Shown piece by piece: positions 1 through 11,900 of a stretch of DNA of 64,000 nt. A model generated the notes under the pieces. It saw only the letters and a program-made list of their open reading frames with translations, had not been told where the DNA came from and searched no databases. The stretch's first letter is position 1. Each line of letters opens with the position of its first letter. The stretch spans positions 1,672,001-1,736,000 of the forward strand of contig NC_135038.1 in NCBI RefSeq assembly GCF_051020975.1. The letters run 5' to 3'. This DNA comes from Osmia lignaria lignaria (Eukaryota; Arthropoda; Insecta; Hymenoptera; Megachilidae). Made by a program: the position numbers and the translations under genes.

Positions 1-487
1 GGTCGAGGGAGTCGCGAACGTTAGGTCAACTATCAACTCCCCCCGAGCGCGCACGCAGGTGCTGACCGAGCCCCGATTCAATAGCCTGAGTTCGAATTTC
101 GCCGCCCACTCGAGTACCGCCTCACCCCTCGCGTCAGTTCTCGGGGACCCCCACGATTGGGCATGGGAGTTGAAATCCCCGAGGACGAGTGTCTCCCATC
201 CGGCCTAAGTATTCCTCAAAAGCCGCGAGGGGCCAACTGGACGGGCAATACACGCCCACCACCGCGATCTCGCACCACAGCACCACCACGAACCCCCGCC
301 CCCGTTCTATTAGCGTAGGGGGCAGGGCATAGGCGGTGCCAATCTCTGCCGCGGAGCCGTCATCGTCCCCGAACCGTGGGGACGAGTCGTGGCTGTCGGG
401 GATCCTGAACGGTTCCGCGGCCACTGCCAAACCAATTTTCCACTCGGCTAGGTGGTGCAGAAGAAGATCTTGTCCCGATGGGCCCCA
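1..487 (-). pseudogene. LINE ORF2 N-terminal endonuclease domain (partial)
   Basis: Start of the ORF2 polyprotein of the same LINE. Conceptual translation gives DLLLHHLAEW, later VVGVYCPSSWPL, and near 190-140 the motif VLVLGDFNSHAQSWGSP, which contains the GDFN metal-binding signature of APE-type LINE endonucleases that nick target DNA. The rest of the endonuclease and the reverse transcriptase lie beyond base 1. The frame shifts between the GVYCP and GDFN segments, so this copy is probably dead. Confidence 0.7.
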
Positions 488-596
488 TTACTTGTTAGAG
501 GGGGCCGCCTCCGCAGCCTTACCTCCCTTCAGGGTGGCAGACATACCACCCCTCTTCTTACTCGGCTCAGCCTTGACTGGCTGCTGCTGCGCCTGT

Positions 597-619
597 GGGG
601 GGGGGGGGGGGGGGGGGGG
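597..619. repeat. Homopolymer run of 23 G
   Basis: Uninterrupted G run (C run on the LINE coding strand) near the ORF1 C-terminus. The reading frame is unstable around it. Confidence 0.95.
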
Positions 620-2223
620 TGCTACTCACCCCTGAATGGCGCTCTTCTACCACTGGGCCTCCGGGACTTGGGGGCGCACAACTTTGCCCCCAACCGATGC
701 CCCGCGGGTCGCCTCAAGTCGGTGCACAAGGGACACCGCGGGGAGGCGCTGCATGTGGCGGCCTTATGGCCCGACTCGCCGCAAACATAGCAGCGGTCGG
801 ACCGTTCCACCACGCATGTGCACCGCTGCCTCACATGGCCCTTTTCGAGGCAGCGGGAACACTGCAAAGGCCGCGCCGGCAGCGCCTTGACCCTGGCTGA
901 CGGCCAGCCAACCGGAGGCAGCTATTTTATTAAGCGCCGTCAGGGGGCATTTTGCCCAGACAGTGCCCAGCCGGGCCGGGGAGATTCTGTTCTTCGCGAC
1001 CTTAACATCGACTGGGGCACACCACCCCACAACGGTCAAGGCAGCCGCAATCTCCACTGGGGACACCGAGTCGTCGAGGCCCGAAATCCTCATCTCGCCC
1101 ATTTTCATGGGGCGAGACACCCGGACCTCGGTGCCCCCGAACACCTCCTGAAGGCGGCTGGCTCCGTGCGCTCCCGGCCTGGAATTTCCAGGACCAAGCC
1201 GCCAGTGACCGCCCGTCGGAGTCGAATCTCCGTTATTCCAATAGTCCGGAGGTCGACCCTCTCCCGGGCGGTGGCCATCACCTCGGCGTATGTGGCCTTA
1301 GCCTCTGGGGCCAAAGTCAAGGTGACGGCCGCTGTTTTTGGCGACCTGGCTACCCTCTTCTTTGTCGGGGCAGTGGCAGGGGCAGTAGTTTTTTTGGTGG
1401 GCGCCTTTGCCCCCTGCTGCAGTACCGCTGGGCTGCCGGAAGCCCCCTCCTTCTTCTGGGTCCTCTTGGCCTTACGGCTCACAACAGTGGCCCAAGTATC
1501 CCCTTGGGCGGCGAGGCGGGACTCCTCTTGGATACCCCGCATCCTCGCCTCCAGGTCGGACTCCCTCTTCTTCCGCTCCTCCGGAAGGGCGTGGCCTTTG
1601 CCAGCGGGCTTCGGCTTGGCGGCGGTCTTGGCCTCCCCAGCAGTCTCTCCCTGCTTCTTGGGTGGGCGGAACCATCGCGCCCCCTCTAGAAGCAACGAAC
1701 TCTGCCCTGAGGGAGGAGATATGCTGCATTAGGGCAGCAAGGCACCCCCTGATATCCCCCCCCTCAGGGTCGTTCGCTTCCACCCTCCGAACCTTGGGCG
1801 CCCCCCTGGTCGGGGTGGGGGCGCGCGGCTCCATCTCCATCCAGGAGGGTCCTGTCACTGGCTCAGACAGGACCAGCTCCTGGTCAGGCTTGCTCCTCTT
1901 CTTGCCCCCCCCCCCTGATCAACCAGTGGCGAGGCCGGCCTAGCTGGTTTTTCAGTGCGGGCGGGGGCGGCAAAGATGGGGGCCTCGACATCCTCCAAGC
2001 AGGCTCGCACCTCCGCCAGCTCCTTGCCGAGGGTGAGCAGCTGCTCACTCTCTTTGGCTAGCTGCTCGTCCCGCTGGTGGAGCTGACGCCTCAGCTCCGC
2101 TACCTCCTCCGCTCTGCTATCCGGCGCCATTCTCTTGGCCAACTCCACGTTGATGGCCCTAATGCGCCGGGCAGCCAGTCGGAGGGACCTCTGGAAGGTC
2201 CCCTTGAGGGGCCCTCCTTGACG

Positions 2224-2247
2224 CCCCCCCCCCCCCCCCCCCCCCCC
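2224..2247. repeat. Homopolymer run of 24 C
   Basis: Uninterrupted C run (G run on the LINE coding strand, read as poly-Gly) inside ORF1. It lies where the frame switches between the 2,413-2,159 and 2,313-1,855 pieces, so length slippage or sequencing error could explain the frameshift. Confidence 0.95.
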
Positions 2248-2994
2248 TCCTTGACGGGTGGTCCAGTGAGGCAGCGGATACAAAGGACTCATCTGAGTCC
2301 TCCCCACTGTCAACCGAACTCGGAGCTCCTTTCCCCGAAACAGAGGAGCTCCTACCTCCGCGGGGTCGCAACGTCCCGCTTCTAGCCCTCTGGGGGCGGG
2401 GAGCAGCGAACAAGTTCGCGTTTCATTCGGTGCTGGTCAGCACTGCCATATTCTGGTCCATGTCCCGGTCCGTCGCTGTTGTCGTGATCGAATCATCCCG
2501 TCCAGTGTTATTTTTTGTGTTTAATTCGTCCATAGTATTCCCACGAGTGGGTCGGTCTGTGGGACCACCCGGGCAGAGCCGCCTTACCCGGGTAAGGTTA
2601 GTACACCCGGGTGGGGGGGGGGGTCGCCAGGTTGGCCGCTAGAGACTGATGCACCCATTAGCCATGCCCGGCGCTTACCCCGGACATGCCTTCCTCACCG
2701 CGCACCGCAGCTTGGGGCTAGGGATTTTTATAGAGGTTGTCATCCTCGCGGGCCGGCCAATGAAGGCAAGCCCCTCGTTCCAGCGAGACGTGACCACTGG
2801 GTCACGGTATAATTGCTACGGCATTCCGGGTTCGCTACCCGCAACAGACCGCCACGCAGCCTGGCCCCTGGAGATCTCAACGACGGCGCAGTCACCTTTT
2901 CGCCTCTCCGACCCAGGCCTTACCGGCTAGGGAGGCTCTGCCAGGATCCGCAGATCCCACCGGCATCGCCCCGGGTCATCTGCGAGGCTACTTA

Positions 2995-3929
2995 ACATAA
3001 CCTAAACATAACCCAACCCAAATGTGGCGGTTACGGCGCCGTATCTGCAGTGGATTGCACGTTATACAGCAACATTCGCTTGGACACAAGTGAAGTCGCC
3101 GCACAACAAAATTAACGTCATTTTAGTTTGTAATCTCTAGCGGATCAGGGTCTGATATTTAAGACTCTCTGCCCACACCATTGTGTTCCTCTCGTCAAGG
3201 GCTTTCCAATGATATATGATCCATCTGGATTTGGCGCCGATTTTTTGGTAAAACCCAACCGTGTCATGCAATTGGGACGGGTTATATCTTGAATTTGATA
3301 AGAGATAGGAAAAAGCTGTTCATGTAAATGTTGAATGTTATAATAATGTCTATTTTTCTATGATTTTATTTTCTTCGTGAATGCAACGATGCACTACAAA
3401 AAATGCAGATGCACTTTTGATTTCAATAGAATTGCATATTTTTTTACTCGTATCAACTCTTTGGAACATTTTGCATAAAAAAGTACTATGGTACTATTAG
3501 AACTAATAAACGGAGGGGCCTCGGCTCCCGAGATCAGGTTTCAAATTCTGTAACACAAAACCTTTTATTTTTCCCAAAAAACACAAAAATATAGAATAGT
3601 AACTCGCTCACGATCATAACATAATTAACATAACTATAATCGCTTTGGTCCGCTGTGCTCGTGTCTATATCTCCTTCTCTCCCCTCTCTACTGTTCCCTC
3701 CCTTCTATTTCGCTAACGCGCCTATGTTTAACAGTACAATGTTTAAAAAACTAATATTTTTCATAAGTCATCCATTCAACTTTTATATCAATAGCTTTTT
3801 CCTATCTCTTTCCAAACTCAAGATTGCACCTTGTATTTTCAGAAACCTATAGTAACTTTGTTTTTCGAAATTAATAAAAAATACAGAGGAGTATTAGTCA
3901 ATATTCTGAGTGAATGCAAATAATTTAAA
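2995..3929. other. AT-rich intergenic stretch, no gene seen
   Basis: Contains TAACCTAAAC-like sequence, T/A runs and short ORFs of biased composition (for example a Phe/Ser-rich frame at 3,655-3,852). I see no conserved motif. Confidence 0.6.
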
Positions 3930-4287
3930 TGCTCACGGACCAAAACCGGTAAACAAGATAAGGAACCGCCGAAAACTCAACATAGCCAAAACTCTACGTG
4001 ACGAAAACACGACCAGGCGACAGACTAAACAATAAGCCACACGGGACAACATGGCCTATACCACGACTGCACCACGATGACGTGATATCGAATCATATAA
4101 AAGTAATAGCCAAAAAGGTACGCGAGTTCATTATGACGTAGTCCACTCTGCAACGTGCAACTAGTTACTCTATATCTTCGTGTCATAAGAACATTGTAAT
4201 TCGAATATAGTGTAAAAGCCTGCAGACAGGCTCACGGGTAAAATAAAGTCTTTTTACAAACAAGAACGCGTGGGTTCGCCCGTAACA
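3930..4287 (+). mobile_element. Possible solo LTR
   Basis: A 358 bp segment starting TGCTCACGG and ending CGTAACA, with a TATA-like TATAAAAG at 4,096-4,103 and an AATAAA signal at 4,242-4,247 followed by a T-rich stretch. The spacing fits an LTR with promoter and polyadenylation signal. No convincing target-site duplication flanks it and no internal region follows, so this is a tentative call. Confidence 0.4.
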
Positions 4288-5030
4288 AAATAAATAAATA
4301 TCTCACATTCTGAGAATATGCGTTCCCCTCCATCACCTTCTCCACTCTCCCCACCTAAGCGGCCCAGGGGACTGCGTCGCTAGCTAAAAAGTTCGCTAAA
4401 GGCACTTACTGACCACGTACCAAAGAGAAAGCTTTAGTTATCGTTACTCTTACATATATTCTAATTTACTGCTATTATTGTATCTAATCATTCCACATAT
4501 ATCTATATATATAACCTTATCTTCGTTTATATAAATATATTAATCACACTAAATACCAGATAAGAGTTTTTCGTTACCGTCCGGAATACCTAGAGAAGAA
4601 ACCGTATCCCATCACACATACAACTTATGTAAACATTTGCAGAATTATTGCAGAGAGAAGGTATATTCTTCTCTTGTTATACCTTCTCTTTAAGCGAGGT
4701 TTGTTATAGGGCGCTGTGAAAAATCCAGGCGGACGTCAGTCAAAGCGAAAAGGGACAATCTCAACATTCAGAAGGAGAGAAGTACAGCATGACTGTAGTG
4801 CGTCTCACTCAGCGTTCGGGCGTTGTTGCCTTTTTCGTTTGCCTTCGCAAACACAATCGAGTGACGTAATTAAGCTAACGCCTAATTCTTGCTACGATTC
4901 CAAATCGGCAGCCTTTTTAGTTCGACGCTACCTTGTAACTACTAGCTGAACTAAATTTGACACGCGACTTGCTCTGTATTATCCACAAAATGGCGGAACT
5001 GGTCTGTGGGAATGCAATCACGGGAATAGA
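4288..5030. other. No gene recognised
   Basis: AT-rich sequence with short ORFs only (for example 4,716-4,949 on the plus strand, no recognisable motif). The right-hand ~100 bases lead into the MITE at 5,031. Confidence 0.5.
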
Positions 5031-5322
5031 TTATTCGTCCTTGTATGAGAAGATTTTGAGCTGGATAAGGGCTCATTCGAAAGAGGAAGGTTCAATGAAG
5101 GGGGCTTAACAAATCGTTTTAGTCACAAAACTTTTATAGTTACCTAAAATGTACTTGGATTTAGCGGGCGTATTTTCTCGATTTTTCCTCTACTTTGGAC
5201 ACTCATATTATTAGATACCGACACAATCTCGTTGATCCATGACCAGACCGCCCTGCATTGGACCTTCCTCTTTCGAATGAGCCCTCACCCAGCCCAAAAT
5301 CTTCTCATATAAGGACGAATAA
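5031..5322. mobile_element. Foldback MITE with ~65 bp inverted arms
   Basis: The left arm begins TTATTCGTCCTTGTATGAGA and the right arm ends in its reverse complement (TCTCATATAAGGACGAATAA) at 5,322. The arms pair for about 65 bases with a handful of mismatches and enclose ~165 bp with no coding potential. The layout is that of a non-autonomous DNA transposon. The flanks (ATAGA and CCGAT) show no clear target duplication, so the superfamily is unknown. Confidence 0.75.
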
Positions 5323-5653
5323 CCGATTATTATTGGATATGGTTTATTAAATAAAATATACTCTTATTTCTTTACTATTGAATTTTATTACGACGGCTCG
5401 GAAAGTATGTATATACGCTGTGGAGAACTGTTAGGAACTGACTAGAAATCCCCAAAAGAGAAATCGGGGCCCGTTTTACCCTGAGGACATTTATGGCATT
5501 AGCTCTTGCCGTAGAACTTCTTGACTTAGAGAAAAACCAAATACATCTGGCCGCTTTCTCTACCCTTTGTTAGGGACAGAGGTTCTCTAAACATTGAGGT
5601 ATTTTTGACTTAAAGAAATTATATATTTAGTTAATAATTCAACACCGATTCCC

Positions 5654-6550
5654 GTGAACCCCTTAATAGCCTTAATTTTGCCGGTAATGTCAGCTGCCTG
5701 CATTACCCGTGTCTACCTCCTTAAGACGACACAAGGACCACCCACTCATTGCAAGGCACGGCGCCTTGTCCCGGTATGTCTCAAGTCGGCAAAGTCGGAA
5801 ATCGACCTGATGCTTCACCAAGGGAGTATCCGCCCCTCGAAGAGCCCGTGGGCCTCGCCGTTACACCTGGTGGCCAAGAAAGATGGGAAAATTAGACCTT
5901 GCGGTGACTACCGTGCGTTGAATGTTCGCATTATTCCGGACAGGTATTCGCCACCACATATAGAGGACTTTTCTCAAAACCTTCACGGTAAAACTGGTTT
6001 TACGAAAATAGATTTGGTTCGTGCGTACCACCAAATACCCGTCGCGGTTAATGATATCGAGAAAACGGCAGTAGCGACGCCGTTTGGCTTATTCGAATTC
6101 ATTTTTACACCCTTTGGTCTCCGGAATGCCGCGCAAACGTGTCAGCTTTTCGTGGACCAATTAACCCGCGAATTGGATTTTGTGTACGCGTATATTGACG
6201 ACTTTCTAATAATTTCGAAGGATAAACAGGAACACATTCAACGTTTCCGAATTTTGTTTGAACGTTTAAATCGATGCGACGTCGTTATTAACCCGTCGAA
6301 ATGCGTTTTCGGGGTCAACGAGACTAAATCCTTGGTATATACCGTGAATAGCGACGGAATTAAACCCGTTCCCGAACACGTCCAAGCAATTGCGAATTTT
6401 TCAAAACCGATAACAATAACACAGGTGAGAAGGTCCCTAGGTATGATTAACTTCTACCGTCGTTTCATACCCGGGGCCGCTGCTCTCATACAACCTCTCA
6501 ACGCTAACTGGAAGTTGCTCGGCTACTTCGAACACATCGCGGGCAAATAG
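5654..6550 (+). pseudogene. Gypsy-type reverse transcriptase fragment
   Basis: A 298-codon frame holding most of a Ty3/Gypsy reverse transcriptase. In order: TTQGPPTHCKARRL and LHQGSIRPSKSPWASPLHLV (fingers), DYRALNVRIIPDRYSPP, FTKIDLVRAYHQIPV (first catalytic Asp), TPFGLFEFIFTPFGLRNA, and YIDD at about 6,191-6,202 (catalytic Asp pair). It ends with MINFYRRFIPG from the thumb/connection region, then unrelated sequence and a stop. Protease upstream and RNase H/integrase downstream are missing, and no LTR flanks it. The ATG at 5,654 is probably not the original start; similarity begins near 5,720. Confidence 0.85.
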
Positions 6551-6664
6551 GACTACCCGACCTTTGAACCAATCCTGACTGAAGAGATTTTGAATTTTCA
6601 TGATTTTAAGAAACGGTACTATTCTGCACATTTGTTTTTCGATTTCCGATAAATCTGCTATCTC

Positions 6665-6992
6665 CTAAGGTACAGGTATTAGTTCCATTTTATTCCAGAA
6701 TGCCTGTAATAGAACTTTCTGTGTTTTAAAATAATGTAGGCAACGAGAACATGTTGTTATTTTCTCTGATTCTATTAGATTTGCAGAAATTAGACGAGAC
6801 AAAGGCCGCGCGTGCAGAGCGTAACGTTGCTGCGGATATAAAGTTTTGCAACACATTCCACACGGTACATCAGCAAAAATATTAATAGCCGATTTAAAGT
6901 AGTCTTCCTGAAAGAGAAATTCTTTTCTTCGGTTTTTAGCTAGTTCACGCATATTCTTTAAACGTGTATTCCTTGATTCGTTTCGTTCACTT
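6665..6992 (-). pseudogene. Helitron-like (DUF6570-type) protein, downstream fragment
   Basis: Minus-strand frame rich in Arg/Glu at its start (NMRELAKNRRKEFL) followed by a CxxC segment, CGMCCKTLYPQQRYAL, and a second pair CSRCLHYFK. This layout of basic repeats and then paired cysteines before a LYP-like motif is what I remember for the N-terminal region of Helitron-type Rep-helicase proteins in insects (DUF6570); that is recall, not a search. The frame runs without a stop into the TIR of the large element at 6,993, so the true upstream exon is the matching fragment at 12,548-12,810. It ends at 6,665 and no helicase region follows. Confidence 0.5.
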
Positions 6993-7383
6993 AGGAACCA
7001 TACCGAACTGTCCGTCTCCGATTTCAATGAAACTCAGTGGATATATTAAGCAGGTGAAAATAAGAGACACGTATTTTTTTGTAGCGGCCCAATCGCATGT
7101 TTAGGGGGTAAAATCACCCCTTGAAATTTCAGCAGAAAAATGGTATCTCGAAAACTATCACAGATATAAGAAAACTTCTTAAGGAAAAGATTCATCGTTT
7201 CTTGAGGTAAAACAAAAGGTGGTCGCAGATATTGTAAAAAGTGCTTTGTTTATAATAAAAAAATGTATTGTTACATTATTTTAAGAGATACAAAAATTTA
7301 CATTATGACAAAAAAGAATCGACATTTTTTTCTGAATTCATTGATATATAATATGATAGATTTGCTTCCTACAGTTTTGTAAA
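6993..7383 (+). repeat. Left TIR, outer part
   Basis: Outer 391 bp of the left arm. Matches the reverse complement of 12,157-12,547 almost base for base and continues at 8,832 after the nested insertion. Confidence 0.85.
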
Positions 7384-8831
7384 TTTTCATATAATACGCA
7401 GAACGCTCAAATCCGCCGGGATACGGCCGCATGAGATATACATGTATAGGCATACGGGCGGCTATTTCTGTGAGATACGCATTTATTAATCATAGCAAGA
7501 TCAATTAAAATTTACAACAGTAATCTTAATTACATTAGTGTGCATTGCAGGGTGGTATTATTAGGAAGTAATTTGTTGCTTGGAAATTAATATACGTTAA
7601 TAACAAAATTGATGTAAAAATTAAAGAAATCGTAGACATTAAATTCGAGAAGGCTACCAGTTTCTTTACTTTCATGTGTGTATATGATCGCTATCAGACG
7701 AGGATGATTTCGTCAAATTTAACAATTGATATCGTTCTGTTAGGCGAAAACCTCTGCTAGCTTGACTAGCAGAGATAACACCCTGCATTCCCTATTCCCA
7801 CGGTACGGCAGCCCAGAAACTGATGACACATAGAAACATAAGAATCCGACGACTGGCTGCTTCTTCGCGAACGAAACTGCGCAACATATTCATATATATA
7901 ATAAAAAACCGCACCCGGCCATTCTGCGCCAGGCGACTTCATAGCAAGGGTCACGATCACTTAATAATAGTTAGTTCTTGTGCGAGATTTGAACCATTGT
8001 CCGAAATTAAATTATTAATTTAATAAAACGAACGCGTGTGGAAGTAATACCGTGTAGTTTTAATTGCCCCCCTGAGTTGCGACGTAACAGTTCCATTTCG
8101 AATGAAGATTAAATATATTTGGCGTGTATACTATTTGTTAGTGAATTATTTATCCCAATTATGATATAAAAAGTACAATATTAATAGTATGAAGACTGTG
8201 AATTTACGGAACATAGGTTTCACAGAAATGGTAATGCGTAAAGAAATGTTGGAAACAAAATGTTTTTTTACACCACGCACAAGTAATAATAGCAGCATTT
8301 CTACAAATGTCACATGTTGGTGCTGAATTTGCACTGAAATAAAAATCTACTGGATTGTCAAAATGAGGGGGCCTGTTTTCTATACATATAGCCACTCTTA
8401 AAATGTTATTCTGATATTCAATCGTATTACAATTGATATCACGAATTGATATTTTATGCCCGTACGATATTTAGGTATTTACAGAACGCAGCTTAAATTA
8501 CATTAATTAAAATTAATTAATCTTCAACACAAGTGATTTCAACAATTATTTGTTATTTGCGTATATAATGGGTAGTTCTTTACCGCACAGATATGTGCGT
8601 ATAAAGATACATATGTTAAGTATGTACATGATAATAATTTTGTTATCGTAATGTCTGCATGTCTCAATGCCAGCCTTTGTTAGACAGACGTGACGCGAAA
8701 TGCAGCGGAAATAAGATCTGACTGATTAATAAATGCGTATCTCACAGAATTAGCCGCCCGTATGCCTATACATGTATATCTCGTGCGGCCGTATCCCGGC
8801 GGATTCGAGCGTTCTGCGTATTATATGAAAA
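7384..8831. mobile_element. 1,448 bp TIR element nested in the left arm
   Basis: Its ends begin TTTTCATATAATACGCAGAA and pair with the 8,720-8,831 end over about 110 bp with only a few mismatches. The undisturbed right arm of the host element gives the empty site (TTTTGTAAAGGGACTGG), which fixes the boundaries: TTTTGTAAA, insert, GGGACTGG. The junctions show either no duplication or an AAA duplication hidden in the A/T-rich end. The interior is AT-rich and holds one small Cys-rich frame. Confidence 0.8.
8204..8395 (-). CDS. Small Cys/His-rich finger, transposase C-terminus remnant?
   Basis: A 63-codon minus-strand frame with CDICRNAAIITCAWCKKTFC then FQHFFTHYHFC. The spacing CX2CX7CX2CX4CX2H followed by YH resembles the C-terminal cysteine-rich domain of piggyBac-type transposases, which binds terminal repeats (family knowledge). 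The catalytic region is absent and the host element lacks TTAA flanks, so the match may be coincidental or a remnant of a captured gene. The frame ends six residues after the finger, as expected for a protein C-terminus. Confidence 0.35.
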   Translation of the reverse strand: MAICIENRPPHFDNPVDFYFSANSAPTCDICRNAAIITCAWCKKTFCFQHFFTHYHFCETYVP

Positions 8832-8967
8832 GGGACTGGCGGGATATGCATATGAAAAGTGCCCCCAAACGGATTAGTTTGATTTTTGGCTAGATATTAC
8901 TTCTAGATATGTATATAACTTCCTTAAATTTTTAACCTGAAATATGCATTATTTTTTATGTTATTTA

Positions 8968-11900
8968 TGTTACGTTGCGCGTGCGACGGCGCAACGTAAA
9001 AGGAAAGATAAAAATTGGAGGATATAGGGTGGTTAAATTTCAGTTAATTGGTTGGAATTCAACCTCTAATTCCTGCTTTCCTATTTTAGCGTGATGGTTG
9101 GTATCGCTACCACCAGTCTCGAGCGTGTTAACGCTCTCGACAAATTAAAAGACCCAAGACAAATTGATAAGATGTTAAGAAGTTATAATTATTAGCCTTT
9201 CGTTGGGTTCGTTCAACGCTTGGTCCCGTACGGGTGCCTCCTTGAATCTGTATGAGTTGGTAGGCATGTTTGGCTGAAATGTGTGAGGTGTGTTTGAAAT
9301 AAATTGAAACTGTTTAACTAAATGAAACTGGTTTAATTGTGAATGAAAATCAGATAATTGGTAACCGTGAAATGCCAAAATTGAGAGTGTAATAATTTAG
9401 AAATTCCGTTAATAGAGAAGATACCAGTTTTGAAAAAATTGTGAACAAATGTAAAGATGCTTAAAATTAATTAACAAAATATGATTGTATAAACGCTCTA
9501 ATATCACAACTGAAACCGACGAGTATATTACCGGACACGTAAAAATGATTATCACAATTTCGCTTTCCAAATTTAACTATAAAATTGGCGGTTTCCGCCC
9601 GCGGTACACCCCAGCCTGAAAGATTCTCGTAACTCTCGAAAGAGCTGGACTAAGGTGCCCTTTTGATGACGAGAAAGAGAAATTGGAATTTCGAGATTGT
9701 AATAAACGAAAAATTAATACTGAAATCAGTTGATACCTGGTACGGTGGAACGATCTGACCCGAGAAATTCTCGTAACCCCGAAGGGCTGGACCAGATCGC
9801 CCGTTTTGCCAATTGATAAACGTCGTGATCGAAAAATGTAATTGAAACGACTTACCGTTACGCTGTTTAATACAATACAAGATTATAATTTTCGCTTGCT
9901 AAGATTCTGTGTATTCGCTTGATGATCTGGAACACCAAAGAAACGGTAAGATGTCGATCACTGCACTTGTCGCGGCGGAAACAAATTAAAGCGGACGAGT
10001 ATGTCGACGAGAGACAAACGAATAACGAATTACGATTAATTACGGAAACAATATATGATTTACGCGGAATGAAGTTAATTCGAGAAATTACTACGCGAGC
10101 AAACGATTTAAAATCAGAAAGAAAAGATAGAAATTTTGGTAGCAGGAAGATTTAACGTGCGCGTCTGTGAGTCCTTATTCAGAATTCCGATTATTTTAAC
10201 TACCACGGCACTCTGCCTCGCTACGCGGAGGACTTTACCGCAGAGAAAATATCGCGAACTTCCGAATAACTCTGTCTCTCGGACACACGGGCTCCCGATC
10301 ACGTACTTACGATTGATCGATCAAGAGTGACAAATTTTGTGCGCGATCGATGGTCGAAGGGCCCGTCGCGCGAACATCGTCCTTGGAGGGGACGGTTTGG
10401 CGAATCGTAGTCCGTTTTCGGAAGTGTCGCGTGCCCGGTGATTGGCTAAGACGCGCGGGCTAGACGAAGATCTCTCATCCCCTTTCTTTGGTGTTCCTTT
10501 CTTTTCTACTTCGTCGCCATGATAGTTTCAACGGTTTTCAGAAACTACGCAGTATTTCTCTTTATATGTACAATTAATTAATTGCATTTAATCGAGATAT
10601 AACTATTGATTTGATTGAATTGTAGAATGAAATTTGAATTTGAAATATTCAGGTTTTGATAAAGGAAACCGTCATCCGTATATCGTGATCAAAATTATTC
10701 ATTTTCCTGATTTACAATAAAGATAGTCTGATTTATTATGTTTAAAAGCGGACAATGCGCTTACGGTGGTTGTAATGCCGTGGCGAATTATGCATTTTAC
10801 AACAATCTATCGCATATTAAAACTATCGCCTTGATGAATTCGGCATTTCGCATTCTATGAATTTTAAACAATTCTAAATCTGGCGAACGTTCCTTCGAGA
10901 ACGTTCTTTTGTTCAAAATTTGCCGTTATCGCTAGGCAGTTCTTAGAATTTCGATACAATAGTGTTTATTGCTTCGAACGACCCTTGATTTTCGAACGGC
11001 GGTCGAACGTTCGCGACGTTCGCTTTCCTAAGGGTTCTCAATTCTTACTTTCATTGTCTAAATTCATTTTCATCCATCCACTCTCTCACACGGTCGTTAC
11101 AATCAGGTAGTAATGATCCTTGTTGGACCGGCTGACGCTTTGTGCAATAGAGAGAGAAAGAGGTTTCCAACAAAAGAATTATTACGATTTTCCCGTCAAT
11201 AGCACACCCGTCCGTCGACATATAATTCAATTATTTTAATTAAATTATTTTATCACATTTATTACCTTATTATATTTATTATTATATTACATATTATTTT
11301 TTATTTTATTATCTTGTATCACATATTATTATTTTTTATATTATCTTATGTTATATATTATTATTTTTTATAATATTATTTTATATAATTCTTTTCTATT
11401 ATATTTATATTATTATTGTATTACTTTTATTATTGTTATTTATATATTATATTACTTATCATACTTGTATCATAGTATATTATATTACGAATGTTTCGAT
11501 TAAATTCATTTTTATTTTCATTTAAACGCAGTAGTTATTTTGTCTTTTTAAATATGCTCTTTTAGAATTTACCCTTCCTATATGCTGGCATTGTGATTGA
11601 AATTCAAAAATTGTCTTATAACATGAAATTCGAGCGATACGCGAGACTGACGCGCCAAGATCACTGAAGAGGGGTACCGCGCGACTCAACGTTTAATGCA
11701 TTAACGTATAGGGAAACTTTGGTGGCTTTTTTCTAGGGGAAGGGTTGATTTCCGGCACATGGTTCCTTTCAGACTTTTTATCCCCTCGATGAGCACTATA
11801 CGATAAGCCAATAAAAAAGTTTGACCTTGAAATTAGGGGTGAAGGTCAATTTTGCGGTCGCTTTCTTTGACAGATCTCCACCGATCCAGAGGTGTAGAAT

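Larger units (their letters stand above)
488..2533 (-). pseudogene. LINE ORF1 (gag-like nucleic-acid-binding protein), frameshifted
   Basis: ORF1 of the R1-type LINE; its product would package element RNA. I place the start at the minus-strand ATG near 2,533 (MDELNTKN...), and an in-frame TGA follows about 36 codons later. The frame changes several times (pieces at about 2,413-2,159, 2,313-1,855, 1,858-1,472, 1,695-1,105, 1,144-764 and 867-622). The N-terminal half is charged and Ser/Pro rich with a coiled-coil-like stretch around 2,100-1,970. The C-terminal part (867-700) has Cys-His knuckles: CSRCLEKGHVRQRC and CYVCGESGHKAATC fit CX2CX4HX4C, with a third variant after them. A Gly/Lys-rich tail ends in TAA at 488-490. 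No intact product is possible. Confidence 0.75.
1..2994 (-). mobile_element. R1-type LINE, 5' part, runs off left edge
   Basis: Minus-strand non-LTR retrotransposon. Reading from 2,994 leftward there is a GC-rich 5' leader (about 2,534-2,994), an ORF1 with three zinc knuckles, then the start of an ORF2 apurinic-type endonuclease that leaves the window at base 1. The order ORF1-zinc knuckles-endonuclease and wording such as DLLLHHLAEW near the ORF2 start resemble the R1 clade (family knowledge). GC content is far above the flanking DNA, which turns AT-rich at about 3,000 right after a TAACCTAAC-like stretch. The copy is decayed by frameshifts, several next to long G/C runs. The 5' boundary is inferred from the composition change only. 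Confidence 0.8.

Noticed and set aside
818..1732. Plus-strand 304-codon frame
   Set aside because: Antisense to the LINE ORF1 with zinc knuckles; low-complexity composition and no motif.
9919..10155. Plus-strand 78-codon charged frame inside the long-TIR element
   Set aside because: No transposase motif, short, and it starts within AT-rich DNA; likely chance.
10870..10925. Heat-shock-element-like GAACGTTC words
   Set aside because: The GAA/TTC blocks are not in the 5 bp register needed for a heat shock element.
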